From contig NZ_VDUW01000002.1 of assembly GCF_008039555.1 (NCBI RefSeq), positions 1-64,000 on the forward strand: 64,000 nucleotides of DNA, written 5' to 3'. Below the pieces are notes generated by a model, which saw nothing but the letters and a program-made list of their open reading frames with translations, was not told the origin of the DNA and did not search any database. This document shows positions 9,857-18,242 of this stretch, in pieces. This DNA is from Cerasibacillus terrae (lineage in GTDB: Bacteria; Bacillota; Bacilli; Bacillales; Amphibacillaceae). Numbering within the stretch: position 1 is the first letter of the stretch; each line of letters begins with the position of its first letter. The position numbers and the translations under genes are program-made.

Positions 9857-9879
9857 TTCTAGTAAAATATAAACATTTA

Positions 9880-9918
9880 CAAATATCCTAGACCGATGAA
9901 GTTTAGGGTATTTTTTTA
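9880..9918 (+). terminator. Terminator after the CoA-transferase gene
   Basis: The stem AATATCCTA pairs with TAGGGTATT around a 13-base loop and is followed by a run of seven T. Confidence 0.8.
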
Positions 9919-10037
9919 TTCAATATAATTATGGGATTAGATGGAATTTACAAAAAATAAACAAAAAGTATGATAGACGTATAGAACAGGCCATGTTAAA
10001 ATAAACCTATAAGTCTATATTAAAGAAGGTAATTGTT

Positions 10038-10679
10038 ATGAAACTATGGTTACGAAAAATAATGGTTGCTTTAGTAGCGGTTGTAACTCTAGGGATGTAT
10101 GTTCCGCCAATCGCCTTAACGACTGATGCAGAAGAAAGCAAAGATGCTTTATCAGAAAGACCAAATGTGGACGAGCAAAATGCTACTGTATCCATTACAG
10201 AGGATAGGTATGCAAGCGTTTCGTATGTTGAACCTACCGAAAGTAATGTAGATATTGCAGAGAGCACTTTTACAAAAGAGGACTATATTGATGAGATAAC
10301 AGAGCAAGCAAAAGAACAAGCATTCATGAAATTTGGTCCACGTATGATTGATCAAGTAGAAGGTGAGTTTACAGCTCATATTTTACCAGTTATGGAGGAT
10401 GTACTAGAATCGGTTATGGAAGATGCATCTGACGATGAAATCAGATACTATGCCATTACAGAAGAACCTGCTCGTGGATTAGGAGAGAGGATCTTTAATA
10501 TCTATGATGAACGGAATGAAAAGGATATTGTCAGATTCCATGTACGCCGTGAGAATCGTCCATTAGAAGGGTATTGGTTTAATTTCCACTATCATTTAAA
10601 TGAGGATAATTTTGAAAAACATCATGACATAGGCGATATGTATTGGGATAAAAACATTCCACCAAGATGGATGTCATAA
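10038..10679 (+). CDS. ypjP: YpjP-like secreted protein
   Basis: Resembles Bacillus subtilis YpjP, a conserved exported protein of unknown function. It has 213 residues. The N-terminus (MKLWLRKIMVALVAVVTL) is a signal peptide or membrane anchor, followed by an acidic linker. The conserved C-terminal domain has EQAFMKFGPRMIDQVE, EILPVMEDVLE-like helices and RENRPLEGYWFNFHYH near the end, which ends in IPPRWMS. The start follows AAGAAGG with good spacing. The gene is monocistronic. The family assignment is from memory of the conserved C-terminus. Confidence 0.8.
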   Translation: MKLWLRKIMVALVAVVTLGMYVPPIALTTDAEESKDALSERPNVDEQNATVSITEDRYASVSYVEPTESNVDIAESTFTKEDYIDEITEQAKEQAFMKFGPRMIDQVEGEFTAHILPVMEDVLESVMEDASDDEIRYYAITEEPARGLGERIFNIYDERNEKDIVRFHVRRENRPLEGYWFNFHYHLNEDNFEKHHDIGDMYWDKNIPPRWMS

Positions 10680-10722
10680 AAAAGATCAAGGAATTCTGTG
10701 AATAGATTCCTTGATCTTTTTT
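10677..10722 (+). terminator. Strong terminator after ypjP
   Basis: A stem of about 17 bp, AAAAAGATCAAGGAAT paired with ATTCCTTGATCTTTTTT, has an 11-base loop. With T-runs on both strands it can act bidirectionally. Confidence 0.9.
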
Positions 10723-10901
10723 GTTGGGAGGCGTACCGGCAGGCCTGTTTAAAATGTCTGTTCTAAGCAAGAATTTCCTAGTCAATTATGATGCATGTTT
10801 CAATCATCAAAAGTGGCCAGATGGAACACTCCACATACCATCTGTTAGTAATAAATCTAAGTTGGCATTAACATAATAAGTGAACCATTACATCTCCCGG
10901 A

Positions 10902-11654
10902 TTACTTCTCTCGGCGGGAGACAATCCATATATAAAGAAAGATTCCGCCATAAGAAATGATTGTACTTACAATTAGTTGTGTTTCGATTGAAAGAGATGT
11001 CAATCCAAGTAGAAATTCTGGTAAGATCAAGAGTGATAAGATAACAACGAGTACCCAACTCTTTGCCCAGAGCGTAATAGCAATAACAAGAATACTTGCC
11101 AGAGAAACAATCAGCCATGAACTAGTCACACCAAAGTGAATAACAGGTGTTTCGACATGACGATTTAAATAAATCAATCCAACAAACATAGCGACTGGTA
11201 CAATCATAACAGGTGTTAATACTAAAATAGCTTTTCGATCAGACATGCCTCTTTTTGTTATCCATGTAAAGCTTACTAATGTGAGAAGTATAAAGAGAAT
11301 CGAAATTGTAACATCGCCAACAATCTCAAGTATGGAATAGGAGAGTGGCCCATTTAAAATATCCATAAAAATTTGAAATGTGAATGAACCTAAGATAATA
11401 ATGACTGCATATTTGATCCAATTTGAATAATCAACAGGCATCTCTTCTGAAATCATTTCCATATATTCCCCAGGCGAATTGCCTACAACTTTCTCTATCG
11501 GCTTTCCTTTTCTTTCGGCCTCTAGTAAATGAACTTCCAATTCCTCAATAATTACGTCAATCTCTTTAAAGTTTTTCCCCTTTGCAAACAAATAAGCATT
11601 AAGGTCTTCTAAAAATTTATTGCTTTTCTTTGATAATCTTTGACGAATATCCAT
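10902..11654 (-). CDS. HAAS-domain membrane protein, partner of PadR regulator
   Basis: A 250-residue protein with a soluble N-terminal helical domain (about 1-85) of HAAS type (LEDLNAYLFAKGKNFKEIDVIIEELEVHLLEAERKG). About six membrane segments follow, ending in a positively charged tail (WIVSRREK). HAAS-domain membrane proteins are often encoded next to PadR regulators, as here. The PadR gene is 20 bp upstream in the same operon. Its biochemical role is unknown. The ATG has AAAGGAGTG upstream. Confidence 0.78.
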   Translation of the reverse strand: MDIRQRLSKKSNKFLEDLNAYLFAKGKNFKEIDVIIEELEVHLLEAERKGKPIEKVVGNSPGEYMEMISEEMPVDYSNWIKYAVIIILGSFTFQIFMDILNGPLSYSILEIVGDVTISILFILLTLVSFTWITKRGMSDRKAILVLTPVMIVPVAMFVGLIYLNRHVETPVIHFGVTSSWLIVSLASILVIAITLWAKSWVLVVILSLLILPEFLLGLTSLSIETQLIVSTIISYGGIFLYIWIVSRREK

Positions 11655-11674
11655 TTTCTCACTCCTTTTTTTAT

Positions 11675-12004
11675 TTAGTCCACTGATTCCATATGAAGCA
11701 CGCGCTGAACATTTGCTTGTAAATCATCCCAACGTGCAACAAATTTTTCCAATTCCATTTCTCCTTTTCTTGTAAGCGAGTAATATTTCCTTCGTGGTCC
11801 TGCTGTAGACTTTTTAAATGTTGCGCTTACTAATTCTTCGCGTTGCATTCGCATTAACATCGGATAAATGGTTCCTTCACTAAAAGACTCAAAGCCATAT
11901 TCCTCTAATTTCTCTGCAAGTTCATAGCCGTAAACTTCTTTGTTTTTAATGATTGCTAAAACACATCCATCGATAATTCCTTTTAACATTTGTGTGGTAG
12001 ACAA
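11675..12004 (-). CDS. PadR-family transcriptional regulator
   Basis: A 109-residue winged-helix DNA-binding protein. The family features are present: CVLAIIKNKEVYGYELAEKLEEYGFESFSEGTIYPMLMRMQREELV (recognition helix and wing), then GPRRKYYSLTRKGEMEL. These proteins usually repress their own operon and release DNA on envelope or drug stress. The start is TTG, seven bases after a perfect AAAGGAGG. The upstream region carries several CTTGTA-type palindromes that are candidate operators. Confidence 0.9.
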   Translation of the reverse strand: MSTTQMLKGIIDGCVLAIIKNKEVYGYELAEKLEEYGFESFSEGTIYPMLMRMQREELVSATFKKSTAGPRRKYYSLTRKGEMELEKFVARWDDLQANVQRVLHMESVD

Positions 12005-12027
12005 GGATTTACCTCCTTTTCTATATA

Positions 12028-12184
12028 TTGCATTACAAGGTATAGGTGCTTAAAAATGATAACTTCAAGACGTAAGTAGGGATATAAGAATCAGTATCTT
12101 GTCATACAAGGTATTTAAATAAAAAAATGGTATCATGTATTACATGATAGGTTCATAATAACCTATGCTAACTTGTAATGCAAG
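12028..12184. promoter_or_regulatory. Candidate PadR operator region
   Basis: Several related symmetric elements precede padR: CTTGTCATACAAG (12098-12110), CTTGTAATGCAAG (12172-12184), its inverted match TTGCATTACAAG (about 12028-12039), and the palindrome TATCATGTATTACATGATA (12131-12149). The repetition of the same half-sites suggests a cooperative repressor. Which protein binds is inferred from proximity only. Confidence 0.5.
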
Positions 12185-12351
12185 AGTTAATTTCTCTTCT
12201 CATTAAAAACCTTTTCGAATAAATTATGACGAATATTTGAAGTTCGACTAATATGTGAATTTCCTCACAAATTTATTCATTTTAAGTAAAACCTTGCTAT
12301 AATAAAGCTAGGTTAAGTATTAAAAATATAATATATAGGATGGTGTGTACA

Positions 12352-12555
12352 ATGAAAGGGACAGCAATTCTTTTAAATGAGGATCAAACAGTTACTTGCT
12401 TGGAAGATGTAGACCATTCTCTTTATATGGAAATGAAACAGCAAGAAGGTTGTGCCCAATTTGAATGCACGATTGATAATAAGGAAATAAACTTTGTTAA
12501 TGTCGAATCTGTGTTATGGTGTGATGATCAAGTGGATTGGGATTATGGATATTGA
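12352..12555 (+). CDS. Small acidic hypothetical protein
   Basis: A 67-residue protein of unknown function (KGTAILLNEDQTVTCLEDV at the start, WCDDQVDWDYGY at the end). It has four cysteines and many acidic residues, and no membrane segment. An earlier ATG at 12340 is part of the GGATGGTG ribosome binding site, so 12352 is taken as the start. A TATAAT-like stretch upstream and a strong terminator downstream make it an independent unit. Confidence 0.7.
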   Translation: MKGTAILLNEDQTVTCLEDVDHSLYMEMKQQEGCAQFECTIDNKEINFVNVESVLWCDDQVDWDYGY

Positions 12556-12584
12556 TGTAAGTAGAATAATAAAATAAATGAACC

Positions 12585-12620
12585 GAGAATAGAAGCTATT
12601 CATATAGTTTCTATTCTTTT
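12585..12620 (+). terminator. Terminator after the small acidic protein gene
   Basis: The stem GAATAGAA pairs with TTTCTATTC around a 13-base loop and is followed by TTTTT. Confidence 0.85.
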
Positions 12621-12780
12621 TATCGTAGATCAATAGCCAGTAAACGACTGATTCGTTCAACTAACAATCAGTGGGAGTGAAGAAAGCTCCCACTGATTGA
12701 AGTTTCACTTTATCGCAGATTAACTGGCTGTAAGATCTCCACATCAAGAATTCAAGCTACTCAAGAATTATAAGTGGGTG
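12619..12780 (+). repeat. Dispersed two-hairpin repeat, permuted copy
   Basis: Contains the second half of the repeat unit (AGCCAGTAA..., then AATCAGTGGGAG paired with CTCCCACTGATT) followed directly by the first half of another unit (TTATCGCAGATTAACTGGCTG...CTCCAC). This is what remains if a tandem dimer is trimmed at both ends. It lies between the convergent 3' ends of the small acidic gene and nosF. Confidence 0.85.
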
Positions 12781-12832
12781 AATGGGGACTATTCGCTACA
12801 AGACTTTCATCTGTTGAATGATAAGAAAATCC

Positions 12833-13546
12833 TTAAACTTTTGATGTCTCGTCTTGTTCTAAGATTTTTAGAAAAACCTCTTCTAAATTTTCACATTCTT
12901 GTCGTTTATAAATTTCCTCTAGACTACCATTTTCTTTCATTATGCCGTCAAAAAGAATGACAACACGATCAGATATTTCAGCTACGTCTCTCATAATATG
13001 ACTGCTTAATAATATGGTTTTACCTTCTTTTTTTAGTTCACGAATGATATCTTTGAATTGGATGACCCAGTATGGATCCAGACCATTTGTTGGCTCATCA
13101 AAAATGTAAATATCGACATCCGCTAATAATGCTTGTGCCAAGTTCACACGTTGAGACATTCCTTTTGAATAGGAACCTACTTTTTGATTACGAACATCCC
13201 AAAGCCCGACACGTTTTAAGAGTGAGTTGATTTTACTCTGCCCTACACCTAAAAAATTCCCATAATAACGTAAAACTTCAACAGGAGTAAGTTCTGGTGG
13301 GAAATTCATATCGTCCGGCATAAATCCAAATGGCTTCTTTTTCTTTATCATAAATTCAAATGTGCCAGAAGATGGTTTTTCAATTCCGGTAATTAGTTTT
13401 ATTAATGTACTTTTTCCAGCACCATTTCCCCCGCAGAGTACAACACATTCTCCTTTATGAATAGTAAGGGTCGCAGGATGGAGTACTCGTTTCTTTCTAT
13501 AAGTTTTAGATAGATTTGATACCGTTAGAACCGCATCTGAAGTCAT
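12833..13546 (-). CDS. nosF: ABC transporter ATP-binding protein NosF-like
   Basis: The ATPase of the NosDFY transporter, which supports maturation of copper centres in nitrous oxide reductase. The 237-residue protein has Walker A (GGNGAGKST), signature SYSKGMSQRV, Walker B IYIFDEPTNGLDP and the H-loop LLSSHIM. It is the last gene of a five-gene minus-strand operon and begins five bases after nosY. By sequence alone it would be a generic ABC-2 type ATPase; the NosF call rests on nosD, nosL and nosY upstream. Confidence 0.85.
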   Translation of the reverse strand: MTSDAVLTVSNLSKTYRKKRVLHPATLTIHKGECVVLCGGNGAGKSTLIKLITGIEKPSSGTFEFMIKKKKPFGFMPDDMNFPPELTPVEVLRYYGNFLGVGQSKINSLLKRVGLWDVRNQKVGSYSKGMSQRVNLAQALLADVDIYIFDEPTNGLDPYWVIQFKDIIRELKKEGKTILLSSHIMRDVAEISDRVVILFDGIMKENGSLEEIYKRQECENLEEVFLKILEQDETSKV

Positions 13547-13551
13547 CTAAT

Positions 13552-14505
13552 TCACCCTTTTCTTTTTATCAATTGATTAGAGACAATAAAGGTAATAATG
13601 ATCATGATGATAAATGTTAGTAGAATATAGTTGGTAAGTATGCCGTTATTTGCCCATTCTTCAAGGATTAAAAATTCAGGGCCAAAAATGTAATTTGCAT
13701 TTAATTTTTCAATGGACCACACTCTTATGGATTCAATTGGATTTAATAGTACGAAAACGAGTATACTTTTTAATTTTTGTGTGTAAGGAATCCAATCGAT
13801 TGCCGTGAAAACGATAAATTCATATACAAAGACAAAGAAACTCCAGATAAATAAAGCAAGTGATAATCCTTGCATTCTTGTTACACTTACGGCACCAATC
13901 AAAAGTGACATCGCAGAAAAGGTAGTGACAAGTAATATATTTAAAATTAAAAAGGTGAGTAAAAAGGATGTTTCTATTTCGCCTCCAACAATAGATATGA
14001 TTATTCCAAAACTTCCATAGGCAATTCCTAACGAGGCAATTAATGAGAGACATAATGCGATAAATTTACTAATCAAATAGTATATATATGGCATCTGGTA
14101 TGTTTTATAAAGTGCCAAACGTCCATCTTCTTTATCTGCAATGATCGAATTAGCACCGAGAATTAAGCTAATGATTGGGATTAACCACAGTGACAAATTC
14201 ATTAACATGGCAATGGCGCGATTATAGCCGACACTTTTGTTTGTTTCTGCACTTTGTTCATCTTCATTAGGCAATTCTTCCAGTCCGAAATAGGAAGGGT
14301 CTACTGTACCTGTATCAATCTCTCCTATTGATTCAAGGCCATATTTTACTTCCGTTGGATTTGAGTCAATTGATTTTAGGCCATAGAAGAAAAACAAAGC
14401 AGCCATCGCTATAAAGAGGATCGTGAAATTAAGTAACCATTTACTTCTTAATAATAGGCGTAGTTCATGCATTGTCATAAAACATAGCTTTTTTAGTTTA
14501 TTCAT
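13552..14505 (-). CDS. nosY: ABC transporter permease NosY-like
   Basis: A membrane subunit of about 317 residues pairing with the NosF-like ATPase. One N-terminal hydrophobic segment (about 25-45) is followed by an extracytoplasmic loop and five further segments. The N-terminal LCFMTMHELRLLLRSKW and the GANSIIADKEDGRLALYK stretch are typical of the NosY/ABC-2 class. The ATG at 14505 overlaps the end of nosL by 8 bp, so the two genes are probably translationally coupled. A GTG at 14514 is a less likely start. Confidence 0.84.
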   Translation of the reverse strand: MNKLKKLCFMTMHELRLLLRSKWLLNFTILFIAMAALFFFYGLKSIDSNPTEVKYGLESIGEIDTGTVDPSYFGLEELPNEDEQSAETNKSVGYNRAIAMLMNLSLWLIPIISLILGANSIIADKEDGRLALYKTYQMPYIYYLISKFIALCLSLIASLGIAYGSFGIIISIVGGEIETSFLLTFLILNILLVTTFSAMSLLIGAVSVTRMQGLSLALFIWSFFVFVYEFIVFTAIDWIPYTQKLKSILVFVLLNPIESIRVWSIEKLNANYIFGPEFLILEEWANNGILTNYILLTFIIMIIITFIVSNQLIKRKG

Positions 14506-15007
14506 CGTCCTCACTCATATGATCGTGATGTTCGTCATGTCCGTCTTCTTGTTTCAATGCTTGAATGTCTATTTCTATAATTTGGTCTTTTGTATATATG
14601 TCTCCACCATTTTCTTTTTGGAAAGATTCTGCCTCCTCTTGAGATTCAAAGGCGATAATCCCATAACTCATTGGTGTGGGAGTAGCCTCATCTTGAATAA
14701 ATGTCGCATTGTCAAATTCAATCCAATCATTGGAATTGTAATCATGTACATATATCTTACCTATAGCCATGTCTTTATTTTGTTGTAGATCAGTGATCAT
14801 ACATCCGATATCGTCATACATTTTAGGATCGCCATCTTCCATAATTACTTGTGTTGCAGCATCTACATCGAGTATTCCCATACTGCACACATCACAGCTA
14901 TCTACATTTTCATCAATGGAAACTGGATCTAGAGAAGCTTCTTCTGAACAACCAACTAATAAACCAAAAGTAATTATAAATATGACCATGAATAATTTAT
15001 TTCGCAT
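14498..15007 (-). CDS. nosL: Copper-binding lipoprotein NosL
   Basis: A 169-residue outer-face lipoprotein (lipobox GLLVGCS) that carries Cu(I) for metal-site assembly. The NosL copper motif CDVCSMGI is present near residue 40, with the conserved Met. The segment ATPTPMSYGIIAFESQEEAESFQKENGG matches NosL/NosL-like folds. A histidine-rich tail (HDEHHDHMSEDDE) may add metal binding. It overlaps nosD by 11 bp upstream and nosY downstream, so all three are tightly coupled. Confidence 0.92.
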   Translation of the reverse strand: MRNKLFMVIFIITFGLLVGCSEEASLDPVSIDENVDSCDVCSMGILDVDAATQVIMEDGDPKMYDDIGCMITDLQQNKDMAIGKIYVHDYNSNDWIEFDNATFIQDEATPTPMSYGIIAFESQEEAESFQKENGGDIYTKDQIIEIDIQALKQEDGHDEHHDHMSEDDE

Positions 15008-16364
15008 ATTGCTTCCTCCTTGCTAATCTCATAATTATTAATCCAAATAATACAAATCCTAAGAAAAGAATGAGCGGCTTCCAAGCTATTTGATTTGTTG
15101 TCGTTTTTTTACTTGTTTCTATTGTTTCAACTTGAATGGAAGCGGGTTTGTTTAGCGGATGTTCGTCAATGATGAACTGTTTTGATGGAAAAGGTACAAA
15201 TTGTTCAACAGTATTCCATAATCGAACTGCAGGGCTTCCAGTAAATATTTGAAGCGTTGGTTCATCAGTTATTAAATGATAAAATACATCTCCACTTTTA
15301 TATGCATAGTCATTTAATTCATCTTGATTGATATTCAGGGATTGTTGATCATCCCAAAAGTTCCCATATTCATCAAAACTAAATTCGTTTTCGTTTTCCT
15401 CTTCAGATATTACCTGTTGGTTGTTTCCGATAAAATTATTGAGATTGATTTGATTTCCAGTAGAGTCCTTACTAATTTCCACACCTTTCTCATTACCTTC
15501 AAGTAGATTAAATTCAAATCTATTATCCACTGCATTTTCTAAATAAATGCCTTTATTATTCATTTTCATAACATTTGCAGAGATATTGGAATTAAATGTG
15601 TCAAATAAGAACATACCAGCACCGTCTACAGTTGTATTTGCATATAAGTGATTTTTGTTCACTTGAAGATTATAGCTTTGCATAAGCATTAAGCCATTTC
15701 TACTATTGGAAATGTGATTTTGTGTAATAACAACATTTTTTGAATCCATGGTGTGCACGCCATATCTGGCATTTTTAATCTGGTTATGACCGATTTCGCA
15801 AAGGTCAGAGAATGATATATAAATTCCGTCATTTGTACCGTACATGAGATTGTTATTTACTTTTGAATGGGGCGATTTAATTAAATATACACCAAATCCT
15901 TTATTAGAAGTCTCTTTGAAACTAGTAATCAGATTTTTAGTTATTTCATTTCCATAGCCATCTTTTACTAGTACCCCATGAAAAGTATCATATAGTTTAT
16001 TGTTTTTAATGATATTTCGGTTTGATCGAAGGGAAATTCCAGCATTTTGTGTTCCACTTCCTTCAATTTGAAGGTTTTCTATTGTGACATCGTCTGCATT
16101 GACTGTAATAACGTCACCTTGATTAGGTCCTTTAATAATAGCTCCTTCTTTACCTATAACGGTTATAGAACGATCAATCGTAAAATTCCCTTCATAAGTT
16201 CCAGGTTCTACTAGAATGACGTCATTGTCTTTTGCCTGATCTAGCACATGTTGGAAATCGCTTTCATTATTAACAATATGCTCTTTCGCTTCTACTGTTA
16301 TTTCTCCGTTAACAAGAATAAAGGACAGGAACAATAGGAGCACGGTAGTAAATTTCAATCTCAT
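14997..16364 (-). CDS. nosD: NosD-like periplasmic copper-maturation protein
   Basis: A 455-residue secreted protein of the NosD family. An N-terminal signal peptide is followed by a right-handed parallel beta-helix built of repeated short strands (IEGSGTQNAGISLRSNRN, NAVDNRFEFNLLEGNEKG). A C-terminal hydrophobic segment with Arg/Lys tail (GFVLFGLIIMRLARRKQYAK) probably anchors it to the membrane, as expected without an outer membrane. NosD works with NosFY in delivering the sulfur component for the copper-sulfur centre of NosZ. It follows nirK by 41 bp. Confidence 0.9.
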   Translation of the reverse strand: MRLKFTTVLLLFLSFILVNGEITVEAKEHIVNNESDFQHVLDQAKDNDVILVEPGTYEGNFTIDRSITVIGKEGAIIKGPNQGDVITVNADDVTIENLQIEGSGTQNAGISLRSNRNIIKNNKLYDTFHGVLVKDGYGNEITKNLITSFKETSNKGFGVYLIKSPHSKVNNNLMYGTNDGIYISFSDLCEIGHNQIKNARYGVHTMDSKNVVITQNHISNSRNGLMLMQSYNLQVNKNHLYANTTVDGAGMFLFDTFNSNISANVMKMNNKGIYLENAVDNRFEFNLLEGNEKGVEISKDSTGNQINLNNFIGNNQQVISEEENENEFSFDEYGNFWDDQQSLNINQDELNDYAYKSGDVFYHLITDEPTLQIFTGSPAVRLWNTVEQFVPFPSKQFIIDEHPLNKPASIQVETIETSKKTTTNQIAWKPLILFLGFVLFGLIIMRLARRKQYAK

Positions 16365-16405
16365 GTACTCACCTCAAGTAAGTTCATATTTTTACAAAAG
16401 CATTA

Positions 16406-17500
16406 TTAATGACTCATTGTTGCTTTTCCATCATCTTTACCATCTTTTGTTACTTTCAAGATAGCGGCTGCTCCTTTTTGCACATGTTCGAATTGGTGTG
16501 TCACGATTGGATAGCTGCCTTCCTCGGTAACTGTAAATTCAACAACTGTACCTCCACTTGCTGGTAACATGACGGTTTGTAGTCCTTTCATATGGTTATT
16601 AGGGTTTCCATCTTGATAGACATTATCAAACATCGTTCCTACTACGTGGAAAGAACTCACCTCGTTAGGTCCTACGTTATTAAGGTAGATTCGCACCTGA
16701 TCGCCAACCTTTGCAAGTAAAGGCTCATCTGATAATGAGAAAGTATCTCCGTTTGTATTTCTATCACCTTTTTTCAATGCCTTCGCAGAAAATACAACAT
16801 GTTTCGGTTCTCCGTTTGTGAAGTCGTCGAGATCGTTGTAGTTATACCATTCGTTTTGAATGAGTACAAATTCTTTATCAATTTCATCGTCTGTTGGATA
16901 ACCATCTTTTGGTCTTACAATAATTACTCCATGCATTCCATTTGCAATATGGGATAATATTGGGTCTGTCCCACAATGGTACATAAATACTCCCGGGTTA
17001 TCAGCTGGATAAGTGAATGTTCCCGTTTCATCTGGTTCTACGTTTGTAAAGTTTTTAGAAGGTGCTGTACGAACAGCATGGAAATCCATACTGTGTGGAA
17101 TGGCAGGATCCATATTTTTCATTGTAAAATTAATGACATCTCCTTCTTCTACTACAACTAATGGACCTGGTGCTTCACCGTTAAATGTCCATGCTTTATA
17201 CCATTCATCTTTAGCAATTTCAATATCTGTAATTTGTGCAGTCATTTCAACATTTACTTCATTTTCCCCAACTCTTTCTACTTTTAATGGAATCGGTTCT
17301 TGGTTTAGTCCTTTATGGGGCTCAATTACTTCTGACTCATCGTATTTTTCATCACCTGATTCTGCAGCATAGACAACATTTTCATCTTTTTCATGATTAT
17401 TTCCTTCGTTACCACTGGTATTTTCCTTTGTTCCACAACCTGCTAAGATAACCGATAATCCAAACAAACTAATAAATACTAGCTTTACAAACCTTAGCAT
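16406..17500 (-). CDS. nirK: Copper-containing nitrite reductase NirK (lipoprotein form)
   Basis: Reduces nitrite to nitric oxide in denitrification. The 364-residue protein is exported and lipid-anchored (lipobox VILAGC, Cys22) and has two cupredoxin domains. The ligand set is complete: H136 and H141 with the catalytic Asp139 in PHSMDFHA; H175 and C176 in YHC; H184 and M189 in SHIANGMHG; and a late His in YPIVTHQFEH for the type 2 site. It is the first gene of an operon with nosDLYF. A promoter with an FNR/CRP-type site lies about 180-230 bp upstream. Confidence 0.95.
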   Translation of the reverse strand: MLRFVKLVFISLFGLSVILAGCGTKENTSGNEGNNHEKDENVVYAAESGDEKYDESEVIEPHKGLNQEPIPLKVERVGENEVNVEMTAQITDIEIAKDEWYKAWTFNGEAPGPLVVVEEGDVINFTMKNMDPAIPHSMDFHAVRTAPSKNFTNVEPDETGTFTYPADNPGVFMYHCGTDPILSHIANGMHGVIIVRPKDGYPTDDEIDKEFVLIQNEWYNYNDLDDFTNGEPKHVVFSAKALKKGDRNTNGDTFSLSDEPLLAKVGDQVRIYLNNVGPNEVSSFHVVGTMFDNVYQDGNPNNHMKGLQTVMLPASGGTVVEFTVTEEGSYPIVTHQFEHVQKGAAAILKVTKDGKDDGKATMSH

Positions 17501-17678
17501 TTTTTTCGCCCTCCTAGAAATAATATTTGTTTTAAAAAAATTTAAATCTCCAGTGTAAAAATGTTTTAGATGTTAGATACGGATAAGCCAATAATCTGAT
17601 TATTGCTTAGACAAACATCGAATATATAATTTCTCTCCTTTCACTATTCGATTAGGTAGGATTGTATTGCCTTATCTG

Positions 17679-17727
17679 TAATGACATTGTATTAATTGAC
17701 TAGACTGTATTGAGTGATATATCTCAC
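17679..17727 (-). promoter_or_regulatory. FNR/CRP-type promoter of nirK-nos operon
   Basis: A palindrome GTGATATATCTCAC (17714-17727; GTGA-N6-TCAC) is followed on the minus strand by TACAAT (17686-17691). If that is the -10 box the start falls at 17679, and the palindrome is centred at -41.5, the class II activator position. There is no good -35 box, as expected for an activator-dependent promoter. The leader before nirK is about 180 nt. Confidence 0.7.
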
Positions 17728-18190
17728 TAATGGGTGGATAAATATGTCTAATACATGATGATTTTCTTTCGGAAAAATGAACGAAAATAGAGGTCAAATA
17801 AGTTTTATTATTAAAAAATAATTACTATAAAGAATGGAAAAATATAGGCAGTTATAGAATGGATATCAAAATGCAAGAAGGTTTGTTTTGAGAAAAAGGT
17901 TGAATAATCTTAATTGTGGGTGATATTTGTCACAAATTATGAAGTGGAAGAAAAAAGGATGTCCCCCATTCTTATTAAAGGATGGGGACACCGGTACGGT
18001 CCAAGATATGGAATGATTTACCTTTTCCACGAGTTAACTGGCTGTAAAGTCCCCAGTGACTGAAGTTGTACTTTAATTTCTTGTTCAAATTGGCAACAAA
18101 AAGGGAGAGCATTTTCGCACGACTCACAAGCTGTATTTCCACTATAAAAAAGGTATGAACTTATTTTAATCATGTTATAATAGGGGAGGT
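17728..18190. other. Intergenic region with second FNR-like palindrome and decayed repeat
   Basis: No gene is seen here. It holds a second GTGA-N6-TCAC palindrome (GTGATATTTGTCAC, 17920-17933), a GTCCCC/GGGGAC hairpin near 17961-17991, and at about 18029-18075 an internally deleted remnant of the dispersed repeat (TTAACTGGCTGTAAAG joined to GACTGAAGTT). Confidence 0.55.
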
Positions 18191-18242
18191 AATGAGAGAC
18201 GGAAAATACATATTAGTGAATAAACGAAGGGGAGATCATGAT

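Noticed and set aside
10724..10901. Small gene between ypjP and the HAAS-protein gene
   Set aside because: The open frames there have no ribosome binding site and mainly mirror the ypjP terminator region.
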